This document shows, piece by piece, positions 1 to 12,200 of a stretch of 64,000 nt of DNA. The stretch is from Anarhynchus alexandrinus (Eukaryota > Chordata > Aves > Charadriiformes > Charadriidae), in contig VUYV01000122.1 in the NCBI GenBank assembly GCA_008711295.1, positions 1,989,172 through 2,053,171 of the forward strand. Reading direction: 5' to 3'. The notes beneath the pieces were generated by a model, which was given only the letters and a program-made list of their open reading frames with translations, made no database searches and was not told the origin of the DNA. How positions within the stretch are numbered: position 1 is the first letter of the stretch; each line of letters starts with the position of its first letter. The translations under genes and the position numbers were made by a program.

Positions 1-890
1 TTTTTTTAATTATTATTTATTTATTACTTCAGACCATTCTTCCTGATTGGGAATTACTTTCTGCTCTGGTATGTGAACATACATTTTCTTTGATCTTCAG
101 TTTACATCAGTGAAGTAAAAATTGCTTGGACTTCTCTCTTTCATGTGAAAATGATGTCCTCCTTTATAGGACTGGGGGGAGGAGGGATTTTTAACTTTTT
201 TCCCTAACTCCAGTTTTACTCTAGAAAGGTGAAGCAGATCTCTGCATAGTGCTGCCTGTGCCCAGCTTGCCTTTAATTTAATCTCGTGCAGTAGACCAAG
301 GTGTGACTGAACTGATGTACAGGGATTTTCTGCAGGTGCAGCCTGTGCAGGACTGAATTTCATGCTGAACCTCAGATTACAGCACTGAGGTGGGCACCTG
401 CAGCAAGGGCAGGGCAGGATGCAGAGGGGGAGAGACTGGGGACCAGGGGGAGCGTGTGTGTGTGTGTGTGTGTGTCGCTGGGATCCTTGGGGCACAAAAG
501 GGGGCCAAATGCTGGTGGCTACACCCTGTCCTGCTGTACCACAGTCCATGGATAGCCTCTGGAGGCTCTCGGAGTTTCTGGGTGTTGGAGTAAATCCTTT
601 ACTTCAGCATATGGGAAATACCAGTAGGGACAAACAGCTCCCATATAAGAAGTTTAGAGTCTCTAGCTGAGCTTCATGGGAAGCTCTTTCATTGAAGGTG
701 TCTTAAATGCTTAAATCTATGCAGTATCTCTTGTTCAAAATGTGTAACATATCTCTGGAATTATATACGTCATATGATACATGATTTCTTCTCAATTGAA
801 TGGTGACGATATATGGTCATATTTTTGTCTACATAACTACGGATACTCACCCATAACCAATATCAAGGAATTCTTTAAAATTCACACCAT
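1..890. other. AT-rich DNA without an assignable gene
   Basis: I see no coding region, RNA gene or recognisable transposon here. Short open frames in the 100-670 region owe part of their length to the GT microsatellite at 454-475 and have no splice or family support. Confidence 0.6.
454..475. repeat. (GT)11 microsatellite
   Basis: There are eleven uninterrupted GT units directly after a G-rich stretch. The repeat reads as Val/Cys runs in the overlapping small open frames, which marks those frames as artefacts. Confidence 0.95.
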
Positions 891-942
891 TTGAAATACC
901 TTGAAGCTGCTATTGAAATACCTTGAAGCTGCTATTGAAATA
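891..942. repeat. 22-bp tandem duplication
   Basis: The 22-bp unit at 891-912 is repeated exactly at 913-934, and the first 8 bases of a third copy follow at 935-942. It is identical copy to copy, so it is either recent or maintained by slippage. Confidence 0.9.
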
Positions 943-944
943 TT

Positions 945-3900
945 TTTATTTACACCTGGTGCTCATAAGTGCACTCTTACTTTTAGTGCAATTACCGGTT
1001 ATCAAACCAGGATGCCAGTCTTTTTCTCCTTTCTTGCTTCCATTTATATTTCAGCTGTTTTGACTGTCTGTGGGTCACTTTTGCACACCTTTTGCTTATT
1101 AAAGAAAAAAAAAATAAAGAAAGAAAAAGAGACAACAGAACCACTATTGGTAGCAAAATTGTAAGTATGGAAGGGAAAAAGTGATCCTTTGATCTCTATA
1201 ATTTGACCAAGGGGAATAATTCCAGGGCAGTGATAACTTTTGTCTTAATTTAAGCACTGGATGAGCATTTTCTGTATTTTGTTACATTATAAATGTTGAT
1301 GCACAAGTCTGGTCAGCTGTCATCTAGAAAAATGAACAAATCTGAACAGTTTTGGAAAATATTTACTCCCAGGGTGTTCAGGATCTGGAGCACCTATTTA
1401 TGGTTCTAACAAGCCTGTTCTAACAAAGTGAATGGAGTACAGCCCACAGCTATATAAGAGGTGTAAATAAGCAGGAAAGAGGTTCTTGAGCTACAGAGCC
1501 ATATGTGCAAGTGGATAGGAAATTAGGTTAGGAATTAAATTTCAAATAACCCAAAGAACAATTATATAAAACAGTGTTTCTCATAGAGAATATATAAGCC
1601 AGAAATTTTAATTGAATTTATGTTTTATTTTATGAGTATAATGGATGTATGAATGTGCCATATGATATATTCATGAAATGACAGAACTCTGACAACTGAG
1701 GATTTTCCTTCTAGTCAAGTGCTGATTCACTTATACCACATTTCCAGGAATGCGTTTTTTAGAAACCTATTTTTCCTTTTTTTGAGCCTTAATTCTATAG
1801 GTGTAAAGCCTTTGAGATACCTATAACTCTTTAGCTAAGTTTTCTTTAGAAAAATAAGGAAGCAAAATACCTCTCTTAAAAAATCTCTCTATCTGATAGG
1901 GAAATGTGAAAAGAAAAAAAAACCCAAATGTTTTCTTGCATTGTTTCAATTCTTGTATTTTATTTCCTTTAAGTGGCATCTTATAGATGTGTTAGCCTTT
2001 TAAAGTTAGTTTGTAAAAGCTTCTTGTCAATACTTTGTATTTTTTAATATCCATTCACTGACCTACTCTGTTCTTCTTTGTAATAGATGTAGAAAATTAT
2101 TTGTGATTTCCATCTAATGAGACTTGTCTAACTGCTTATTGACTGTAGTTTGCTATATTCTGTGTTTTAAAACAGATGGGAATGAAAAATAAATGAGCAC
2201 CTCTGTCATGAAGTCCTTTTGATTCATTATCAGAGTTTTTATTGATGCCAAATCCTATGGTAGTCCAAAGCTTGGTCAAGAGCAATATATAACATACTTG
2301 TGGATGCAGTTCCATGACAGCATACTGTAATAATTAGTACAACAGTTATGGTTAATATTTTATATCAAGAGACTGTGATTGTCTCTTGCCTACCATTCTT
2401 GCTACAGTAACCCTGCATTGGGAGATAGAGGAGGGAGTAGGAGAGTGCTTCATTCATATTCATACGGGAAATTCACAGAGATTTTGTTTATACTCCTTTC
2501 TCAATGGTTATACTTTAATTAAACAAAGGACAACACTCTAAAGGATCTGGAGATCAAAATAATGTGTTTTATCAACTGAAGGAGCCAACAGTAGGTTGTA
2601 TTATGCTTCCCTTCTTCAGCTAAATGATTTGTGTCAGGTAGGTCATCTTCATTTTGCACATTTTGAAGATAGTGTATGAATACCTCAATGAAATTTGAGT
2701 AAAAGCATTTCATTAAGTAATTAATTTAAAAAATAAAATTGAATTGCTGTACTGATTTGGGTAGCATTCCAGTTTGTGCCCTCGTGAATTAGCAAGGCTT
2801 ACTTTCAGACACTGTTTTACATTGAGATAATTTGAGTATTTAGTACAGTTAATAGAAGCCAACAGGTGAATCCTGGCAAGGCTTAGAAGACTTAAAGTTC
2901 ATACAAGATCCTTTAGAGAAGGTTTCAAATTCAGCTACAGTCACACCTGGTAGATTTGGGTTGTGGGAAGAACTCGGAACACAGTTCTGCCCTTTCTAAT
3001 TCTGGTCATGTCAGTTGTTCTTACTGATCACCTTAACCAGAGTTAGTATAACTTCTATTCATACTTATATTTTTCTGCCTTCGATCTTTCCTCTTGTCTC
3101 TGAGGCACGTGGTTGCCTCCAATACCTGACCTTTTCTAACAAAAAGCTTTGTATAGGTATAGAATATTCCTTAAATACAGTATTAATTTACTCAAGTGCA
3201 AAACTCTAAATTTTGTATAATTCCAAATTCACATTATAAAATTTGCCAACTCTCCTGTAATTAATTTGGAGCACTTTTACTGAAAAAAAAAATTAAGTTC
3301 TAAATTATATATTATTTAATATTAAGATGACTGCTAAAAGCCTGATAACAGTTCAGAATTTCCTCTCAAGGCGGAGTTGTACAATGTTTTGCTTTAACTT
3401 ACTCTTTCAACAAACTGCCTTGGAACTATCGTTCTGTTTAATGCAGCCTGAGGATTATAAAATCCCCAGATGTCAGCTCCTTGATTACAAGGAAGCAATT
3501 AGTAATAGAATCTAAATTTATATTCCTCAAGATGAAGAAATAAAACCCCTATGAGAGTAATTTCTGTGGGCTGCATTTCAGAAGAAAGTACACTTTGAAC
3601 AACAAAAGCCTCCACTGTGAAAAAGTAGTGTAATATCATTAAAGTTATAACAGATAATGTGTTGCTATACTTTAAAATAAATAAGTTAATAAAGCTGTTG
3701 TTTTATTGCTAAAAACACTTCTAAGAAGGTGTTTTGACAATTTAATTCGTGAAATTTAAAATGAAAATATTTTAAAATTTAAGCTATTTGAAAAGGTAAA
3801 ATGAAACATTTAAGATAACCTATTCAATATATCTTGAGAAATTCTTGCAACTTAATTGCCATCTTCCATATATACAAAGGTTAAAATTTGAGGACCAGAG

Positions 3901-6900
3901 CTCTCCTATGAAAAATCTGGCTTGCCGTAATTAATTCAATTTATTATTTCACAAAATGTCATTAAAGCTTTGAGTTTGGAGTTAAATATGCTATCATTAT
4001 CAGGAAAACTAAATAAAAAACAATACCTTGATGCTACTGATATTAATCTTCCTATTATCAAGAATGTGTGGAAGCTAGTTGTTTATTAATAGATGCTATA
4101 AGCATGCTATGTATGGAGACCTTTATGTTGGTTTTGGTAAGATGCTGTTTGATCCATTGAACTGTATAAACAGGATTTAGAATTGATTAAATCCTTCTTA
4201 TGAAAGGGTTACTGTTTTTTTAACCCCTTATAAACCCCAAATGAATTCCTTTAAAGTCTTCTCTATTCAGTGATACTCTCAGACAAGATACTGTGCAAGA
4301 CACTATAATTTTCATTTGGCAAGCACGTTTCCCTGAGTTTTGCTTCAGGTCCTAAGTGCAATATCTTCCAGTTATTTTAAGCAGTTTTGGATTAGATGCA
4401 ATATCTTCAGTGCAACTCGCAGAAGAACCATATGGGTGAAATAACATTTGGAAAAGCATTTCTGAAACCAAAGATAATAAAACTAAAAAATGATTATTCT
4501 AGAGTTGCTAAAGTAAAGGGGAAGAGGATAAGAAAGTTTAGATAAAATACAGGACAAAAATATCCTGGACATTTTATGCTGGAAAAGGGGAAACATTGTA
4601 CTCATATATCCTTCAATAATTCCAACAGCGACAATGGTCCTTTAAATTACATTAACGTAATAATCTATGGCTGAATTAAGGGGCCTCATAAACAGTTTTT
4701 ACTGGAAAAAATGGAATGGAGAGTGGCCAAGGAACATTAACTTATACTTCCAATCAGTATTTGAAGTTTGTTTCTCTGCCACCTCTGGCAGCAAATTGGC
4801 ATCTTGGTCTTCAACTGCTGTCTTGGCACAACCATGTCAATTCAGAACATGAGTACTTTTGAGAGGCATCTTCCAAGATTTTCTGCTTACTGTGCTTTGG
4901 TTCGCATCACGGAACAGCCTTGAAGCATGCAATTTTGTGTGAAACTAAGATGAAGCCTCTGCTCCAGAGTGTATCTCATGCTCCCTAACTGCTATTGCAC
5001 CTTCATCTAGAGGATCAGACCAGAGCAACTCTAAAGAAAATCCTCACAAAAATGTAAGGTTTGGATATCTAGTTGGCTGCACCAAAGAGTTTTTTAACAC
5101 AAAGTCAGGGAACAGGATTTTATTGATTTTAGTGGAAATCTGTTTAATTAGTTAGACCTTAACCTGTTGTTTGATATTTGGAAGCATCATAATCTAGTCC
5201 CTTATATTTTCTTAGAGAAATCTTATTTAAATCAATATTTATATTTTGGAAAATATAAATAACAATAACAAGTTTTGCCCACTGTTTCATGGAATAAGTA
5301 GGATTTTTGGCTTAATTTCTGTAAACATAAATAAATTGAAAATGAGAAGCCTGAATATATAAAACTCAATATTTAAGAGCTGGCCAAGATATGATGTAGG
5401 TTGAGTTTAATTAAAAGATAAAAAAAAANNNNNNNNNNNNNNNNNNNNNNNNNNNNNNNNAAAAATAATGTTTTTTTTTTTTATGACTGTAACTGAAATG
5501 GAAAAGAATGGCTTACCCTGATAAGAAAGAAATCTGCAAGAAATGACTGATGTTCAGCTCATTTTGGTATTGTTATTAAGGGATTGTGTCCAAGAGCATG
5601 TCTTTTTGGTGCACCCCTGCCCCTCTCCATTCCCACTTGTATATTGGATAGTCTTAAAAAAAAACAACTGAACTTTCTACCTGTAGACAGTTTGCTTCTT
5701 TTATGGTCTTACACCATCACAACCATAACAACACTTAATAATTATTAGACATTAGCAGTGTGGTTTTGTGTTGTTGTGTGCTTGTGTCAGCTTTAAACTT
5801 AACAACTGGGATTGCAGATTAGTTTCATGCTTACAGGGTATCTTTTGTGTGAATAATATGCTCTTGGGATCTTTGGGATCCATCACCTAATTGTTTAATT
5901 TCCTATTTTGTACTTGCTATTATCCAGCTACAGTTTCTGTGTGGTTTGTTGAGGTCTTCTTTCCAGTAGCTTCAGGGTAATTATTGAAGCATTGCACTGT
6001 TTACATATCCAGATAAAGCTGTGGACAGATTGTGTATCTTGAAGCTGTGGCCTTTTGGTAATGTAGCTATTTTTTTTGGTGGTGGTGAAGATAAATACTT
6101 AGTGAGTGACTTGCTGGCTTCTTGATTTTCTACAGCTTTTTATCTACTGTGTGGCATTTTACTAGCTCTTTTCTGTAGATGATTACTCCATCTCAGGGTC
6201 ATATACTTTGAACTGAATTAAAATCAGTCAACTGAGTATGTCTGGACAGTAGTCAGAGCTGAGACTGCAGCAAGTATAGACAAACTTGAGGTAGCAGAAC
6301 TCTAAGTAGCTCAGGTAAGCTTATTTATTCCTATTGAATATTGAAAGCATGCATCTCTGCAGTTCTGTAATTTTGCCACTTCTGTTCTCTTTCTGGTGTT
6401 CAAGTGCTGTCATAGAAGAGGTGAGGTGCAAGATGTAAGCCTAAGGAGAGGCTCAAGGAGCACCCTTCCCATGAAGCCTACCAGAAGTTCACCCCAAGCT
6501 GAGTGGTGCTTTTAGCTCAGGGGTGCAAGGCTGAGGGGAGAAGCACCATCTTAACTTCTATCAGCAACCCTGGATGACTTCTACAGAGACAGTGGCACTT
6601 TCTCATAGCCACAAAACAAAACACTGCATGCTCAGGATTGTTTCCTGATGACAGGGAAGAGGATTAAAGCATAGTTCTCAAAAGGAGGGAATGAAAAATA
6701 AATCCCAGAGTGTTTAGGGGGCTGGAAAATCTTTTAAACTCCTTTAAAGCTTAATCTTAGCTGAATTACACCTACATGTATGAAAGTCACACTTCCAGCT
6801 ACATTATAACACATCCACCTAAGTTTTGTTTTTGCTGAACGATGGGTCACTTAACAGTAATTGATCACTACTCCCTGCTCTCTCAGATTGTCTTGTACAG

Positions 6901-6940
6901 ACCATCCAGCTCTTACTTAACTTACTTCTCTTCTTGTGTG
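945..6940. other. AT-rich intergenic or intronic DNA
   Basis: No gene or transposon is recognisable. One exon-like piece lies at 1055-1160 on the plus strand: a strong pyrimidine tract and AG before it, GTAAGT after it, and one open frame with a lysine-rich stretch. It has no compatible partner, so I do not call it. Confidence 0.5.
5429..5460. other. Assembly gap (32 N)
   Basis: The gap is a run of 32 N, with eight A on its left and an A/T-rich segment including a T12 run on its right. The true length is unknown; homopolymer dropout is the likely cause. Confidence 0.99.
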
Positions 6941-6949
6941 AGGTGGCAA

Positions 6950-7680
6950 AATGTTGATCCAAGAGATCAAGCCAGAGGGCAGAGAAGAAAGTGAAAAACA
7001 AGCTTTCAACCCTGGACTTCAGGAGAGCAGACTTTGGTCTCTTTAAAGATCTGCTCAGAAGAATTTCATGGGGATAAGGCCCTGGAGGGAAGACGGGCTC
7101 AAGCAAGCTGGCTAGTATTCAAGGACCACCTTGTCCAAGTTCAAGAGAGTTGTATTGCAAAGAATAAGAAGGGAGCAAAAATGCCAGGAGGCCTGTGTGG
7201 GTGAACAAGGATCTTATGACCAAACTCAAAGACAAAAAGGAAGCATACAGAGAATGGAAATGTCTGAGCATTCAAGGATGAAGTTAGAAAAGCCAAAGCC
7301 CAAATGGAATCAAATATGATCAAGTACGTCAAAGACAACAGGAAAAGCTTCTACAAGTACATAGGTAACAAATGGAAGACTAGGGAAAATGTGGGCCCAT
7401 TGCTCAACAAGACAGGCGATTTGGTTACACAGGACATGGAGAAAGCAGAAGTACTGAATTCTGCCTTTTTCTCAGTCTTTACTAACAAGACTGGCCTTCA
7501 GGAATTCCATGTCCCAGAGACCAAGGGGAAAGACTGGAGCAAGAAAGATGTACCCTTGGTAGAAGATGATCAGATCAGGGAATACTTAAGCAACATGGAC
7601 ATATGTAAGTCCATGGGTCCTGATGGGATTCACAGATGAGTGCTGAGGGAACTGGCTGATGTCATTGTGAGGCTACTCTC
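6950..7680 (+). mobile_element. CR1 LINE, plus strand, 5' part of split copy
   Basis: Plus-strand translation shows CR1 ORF2 sequence between the endonuclease and the reverse transcriptase. Near 7008-7060 one frame reads TLDFRRADFGLFKDLLRRISW. At 7304-7639 an open frame carries KTRENVGPLLN and SMGPDGIHR, the start of the reverse transcriptase, followed by a stop and then LRELADVIVRLLS. Several frameshifts and stops show that it is a dead, 5'-truncated copy. The reading continues after 8950, so this is the left half of one element split by the minus-strand CR1 at 7681-8943. The left boundary is approximate because similarity fades around 6950. Confidence 0.85.
7675..7680. repeat. Target-site duplication, left (ACTCTC)
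   Basis: ACTCTC lies immediately left of the inserted minus-strand CR1 and is repeated at 8944-8949. Removing the insert plus one copy restores a continuous CR1 reading (VRLLS followed by IFFE) in the host element, which supports the boundary. Confidence 0.7.
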
Positions 7681-8943
7681 ACAGAAACAAAGAATGGTAG
7701 GGGTTGAAAGGAACCTTCAGAGATCATCTAGTCCAACACCCCTGCTAAAGCAGGTTCACCTAGAGCAGGTTGCACAGGAATGCATCCAGGTGGGTTTTGA
7801 ATATCTCCAGAGAAGGAAACTCCACAGCCTCTCTGGGCAGCCTCTTCCAGTGCTCTGACACCCTCAAATCAAAGAAGTTTTTGATGTGGTCAGATAGAAT
7901 TTCCTGTGTTCCAGTTTGTGCACATTGCCCCTTGTCCTGTCTCTGAGCACCACTGAAAAGAGTCTGGCCACATCCTCTTGAGACCCACCCTTTAGATACT
8001 TATAAGCATAGATGAGATCCCCTCTCAGTCTTCTCTTCTCCAAGATAAACAGACCCAGGTCTCTCAGCCTTTCCTCATAAGAGAGATGTTCCTATCACCT
8101 GATCATCTTTGTAGCCATCCGCTGGATTCTCTCCAGTAGTTCCTTGTCTTTCTGGAACTGGGAGCCCAGAACTGGGCATAGTACTCCAGATGTGGCCTCA
8201 CCAGGGCAGAGTAGAGGGGGCGGACAACCTCCCTCGACCTGCTGGCCATGCTCTTTTTAATGCACCCCAGGATACCATTGGCCTTCCTGGCCACAAGGGC
8301 ACATTGCTGGCTCATGGTCAACTTGTTGTCCACCAAGACTCCCAGGTCCCTCCCTGCAGAGCAGCTTTCCAGCAGGTCAGCTCCTAAGCTGTACTGGTGC
8401 ATGGGGTTATTCCTCCCTACCTGCAGGACCCTACGCTTGCCCTTGTTGAACTTCACTAGGTTTCTTTCTGCCCAACTTTCTAGCCTGTCCAGGTCTCACT
8501 GAATGGTGGCACAGCCTTCTCATTTATCAGCCACTCCTCCCAGTTTTGTGTCATCAGCAAACTTGCTGAGGGTACACTCTGTCCCCTCATCCAGGTCATT
8601 GATGAATATGTTGAACAAGAAGACTGGACCCAGTACTGACCCCTGGGGAACACTGCTAGCTACAGGCCTCCAACTAGATTCTACGCCACTGATCACAACC
8701 CTCTGAGCTCTGCCATTCGGCCAGTTCTCAATCCACCTCACTGCCCACTTGTCTAACCTACACTTCCTAAGCTCACCTATGAAGATGTTACGGCATCCAG
8801 TGACAGAAGCCTTGCTGAAGTTGAGGTAGACAACGTCCACTGCTCTCCCCTCATCTACCCAACCAGTCATGCCATCATAGAAGGGTATAAGATTGGTCAA
8901 GCGTGATTTGCCCTGGGTGAATCCATATTGACCACGCCCAATA
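7681..8943 (-). mobile_element. CR1 LINE, minus strand, 3' half of ORF2 plus 3' UTR
   Basis: This 5'-truncated CR1 is about 1.26 kb long and inserted in reverse orientation in an older plus-strand CR1. Its 3' end is at the left, with a degenerate tail. Read on the minus strand it carries the reverse transcriptase palm: [16 protein letters not shown] and [20 protein letters not shown], with FADD encoded at 8550-8561. After that come [17 protein letters not shown] and the C-terminal region with [21 protein letters not shown]2 is broken by two in-frame TGA codons downstream of FADD, by a 1-base frameshift near 8160 and by a TGA-TAG pair near 8095. Compared with the copy at 58 kb, the central part is almost identical but the ends are not. 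Confidence 0.93.
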
Positions 8944-8949
8944 ACTCTC
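8944..8949. repeat. Target-site duplication, right (ACTCTC)
   Basis: This is the second copy of the 6-bp duplication that brackets the minus-strand CR1. Short duplications of this size are usual for CR1. Confidence 0.7.
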
Positions 8950-9253
8950 GATATTCTTTGATGGATTATGGTGACTGGAGGAAAGAAAATGTCACTCCTT
9001 TCTTCAAGAAGGGCAAGAAGGAGTAGCCAGGGAACTACAGGCTGGTCATCCTCAACTCAATCCCTGGGAAAGGTGATTGAGCAGCTAACCCTGGAAGCCA
9101 TCTCCAGGCATGTGAAGGACAAGGTAGGAGGAATAGTCAACATGGCTTCACCAAGGGGAAATTGTGCTTGTCCCACTTGATAAACTTCTAAATCAAATGA
9201 CTGGTTTGGTAGATGACCTCCAGAGGTCCCTTCCAATGTCAACCCTTCTGTGA
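8950..9253 (+). mobile_element. CR1 LINE, plus strand, 3' part of split copy
   Basis: This is the continuation of the element interrupted at 7680. The plus strand reads [17 protein letters not shown], then NYRLVILNS, then, after frameshifts, HGFTKGKLCLSHLINF, which is the expected order in the CR1 reverse transcriptase. Near 9205 the reading jumps straight into the CR1 3' UTR motif (GATGACCTCCAGAGGTCCC), ending with TTCTGTGA at about 9253. Roughly 1.2 kb of catalytic domain and C-terminus is therefore deleted. It is a pseudogenised remnant without coding capacity. Confidence 0.85.
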
Positions 9254-12200
9254 AGCCATTGCACAGCTTTGCTGAATCTTGTAACGGTAGATTAAACATT
9301 ATTTTTAGTGTAGAAGTCAGCCCGGAGAAACTTGTTCCTAATGAAATCAACTGTGCACAAGTAGAGTTTTGGGAAAAACAAGAACGGTTCCTTTTTGTAG
9401 AAAATTCCCTGGCAAAGATCTTGCCAGACTTACAGTTGTTTTCTTTAAGAATGACTAGGGGAATTTATAGAAGTCCATGATAGAAGCACTGAGGTTTTGA
9501 GGGGAATTGAAGTGTAAATTCTTGAAGATGCTTAGGTTCTAAGACTAAAGATCTTGGCCAAATCGAGGCAAATAACTAGGCATAACAGAGAGAAAAGCTG
9601 CAATTACTTACTCCCATAAATAAGAGTGATTGAATGTGAGTTATTTTTGTTGAAGTTTGTCTTGTATCACCAAGATTTTACTTTGCCCAGATCAAATATG
9701 GTTAATGTTTATGGAGCAATTCAGAAATTTAGAATTTTTTTTTGTTTTAGAATTTGAATTTTGATGATTTGTCATCAGGTAGAACAGAAAATATTGGTGT
9801 TTGTATCAGAAATCACCAGTTTATCCATAAATGAATGTTGAATGAAAATTAATATTTCCTTGCTGCTACCTGTCCAGGTCCTATATTGAACAAAAATGGG
9901 CTACTCAAAATTAGAAGTATCTAATTCTGCATGCACTCAAAATGTTGATAGTATTCAATGAAAAGTAGGTAACATTAAAGAGGATATAATTCCCTAGGCA
10001 TAAACGTAATACTGTGCAAAACTATATGACAAGAAAACTCACTTCTGGAAAGTGAGTAATTGGAAAGTTTGTAATTGTTGCAGGTTTTATGGGGTATAGC
10101 ATGAGTGCATTTTTCAGTGTCTCCTATTAGTTCTGATTCTTTGTCACAAAAGCTTACTTTCTTTCCCCTCTTTGAAATATACAGAATTAATTTATCCACT
10201 CCAGGAAATCATTGTAATTTTTTTTTTCTTTTGTGACAACGTTACACATTGCAGAAATCTGCTAAATATATACTGTTCACGTTAAGAGAAAAATCTCAGT
10301 TAATAGTTACATCAAGAGTTTTATCAATCAGTTCTGTGAGGGTTTTTTATAAAATACTGAAAAAAATTTAGAACTGATAACTAATAATACTAATAACGCG
10401 ATCTGAGATTTATATTCATTGAAAGAGGTTTGGTGGAATACTATGTTCAGAAACATGGTGTTTCCTTTAAAACATCCTCTTAAAAATTATTATTTATCAT
10501 ATAAGTGTCTCCCAACTTAATCTGTATACAACCAGTCATCAGAGGGTATTTTCTGTAGCTTTACCCTCAATTTTCTCATTTCATTGCATGGTATCAAGTA
10601 TGTGATTATTGCACAATGCTTTTAATTCAGAAAATGGAAAAAAAAATCTTATGCACTCATAATCCATCAGAAATAGAAATTCATAGATTAGCTTATCCTC
10701 TTGGAAAACAGCAGAAAAAGTCTGTCACAAGTCAGTTACAGTTAACATATTTTCTCCTACTGTTTTCAGACTGAATGTAGGTTAATCTCTTGCTATTTAT
10801 CTGTACTCAAGGTATCAGACAAAATTGCTGTAGCTGCTGTCATGGTGAATATTGACAAGCTGGAATAGTGTAATGATAGAAAAGATAACTTCAAAAGGAG
10901 ATTTCTTCCTCTTAAAAACTAGAGGTAGTTCACTGCTACTGGTAGTCAGTGGCTTGCCCAGAATTTTTTAGCTGGACTTTTTTGTAAGGAAACCATCCTT
11001 TTACAATTGTTCTTGGCAATTCTCTAATTTTGGGAAATATTTTCTTTAGCAAAGGTAACTTAAAAAAAAATCTAAAATTATATATTGCACCATGACATCA
11101 GATTTCTGAACCAAAAGTAATTAGAAATTAAATTGATGTTTCACCTATTAAGACCACTCAGGATTTCCTGTTTAAAATACCATCTTTGCCAACCTTCAAC
11201 CCTTTTGGGCTGATGGATGTCATATTTCTGCTCTATTCCAGGTTTCACGGAAATACTTCAGCTGAAAAGGCTCAGCTATACTTTGTTATAAGGGCAATCC
11301 AACACACTATTTTTGACATGATAAAAGTTTTTCAGGTTGTTGAAATATTTTGATTTAGTCTCAATCACGATATCAAAAATTCAGAAAAGCTAGAACCTGC
11401 CATACAGCTTCAGTTTAGTACTCCTGAAGAAACCACGTGGGGTGTAATATTCAGTGACACCATTGCAGGTGATGGGGCTTTTCCAGAGAACCCCGTTTTG
11501 CACTTTATGTCCTGGAGATTAATCTGGCCAGTGTGACAGGGTGGTTGTGGTCTGTGTGTGTTTAACGGCTCATTTGCTGAATATGAAGGATCATATTGAC
11601 TAAGCGAGAGTTTGCTAGAAGGGAATGAAAAGTTGGAACCAATGAAAGAAGAGGTCCATGAAGAACACTTGGTACTGTTAGTGCATGTACATGGCGCACA
11701 GGACCTCACGGGCAAAAATTGCAGTTTTTATTGCTTCTGTAGCTTGTAATTCAAAGTGATGATGGGTCAATTGGATTTCTAAAGTTGAAGTTAGGATTGC
11801 ACTGATAAAAGAAGAAAAAACGATGAATGGAACAGGAACAAAAACAAGAAAAGTTTCCATGATAGAAGGCAACGAGGTTATTTGTGTAATGTGTATTGAA
11901 ATTTTGCCTTTCTAAAAAGCAAAGTGTGGTGGTGACAGGCTTAGCAAAAGCAAGCAGGTTGAGCAACAGATTTAAAGTAATATAGTGTTCATCTTAAGCA
12001 GATTAGACAGCAAGAAGAAACCTCACAGAAACGCATGTGGGGCAGCAACAAAAATACTGGGTGAAGTGGAGACAGCAGAGCATACACTGCATGCCAACAA
12101 TTGTTCCTTTTAAAAAGTAATAACACAATGCTTTCCCACTAACTGTGAGTATTCGACTCTTGTTCTTTGCATGTCACAGGACTGCAGTGGGACTCAACAA

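Noticed and set aside
1055..1160. Plus-strand exon-like piece with a strong acceptor and GTAAGT donor
   Set aside because: The open frame depends on an A-rich stretch, and no neighbouring exon matches its phases; likely a decoy.
7131..8900. Many short open frames on both strands around 7-9 kb
   Set aside because: They are fragments or shadows of the two CR1 elements, not host genes.
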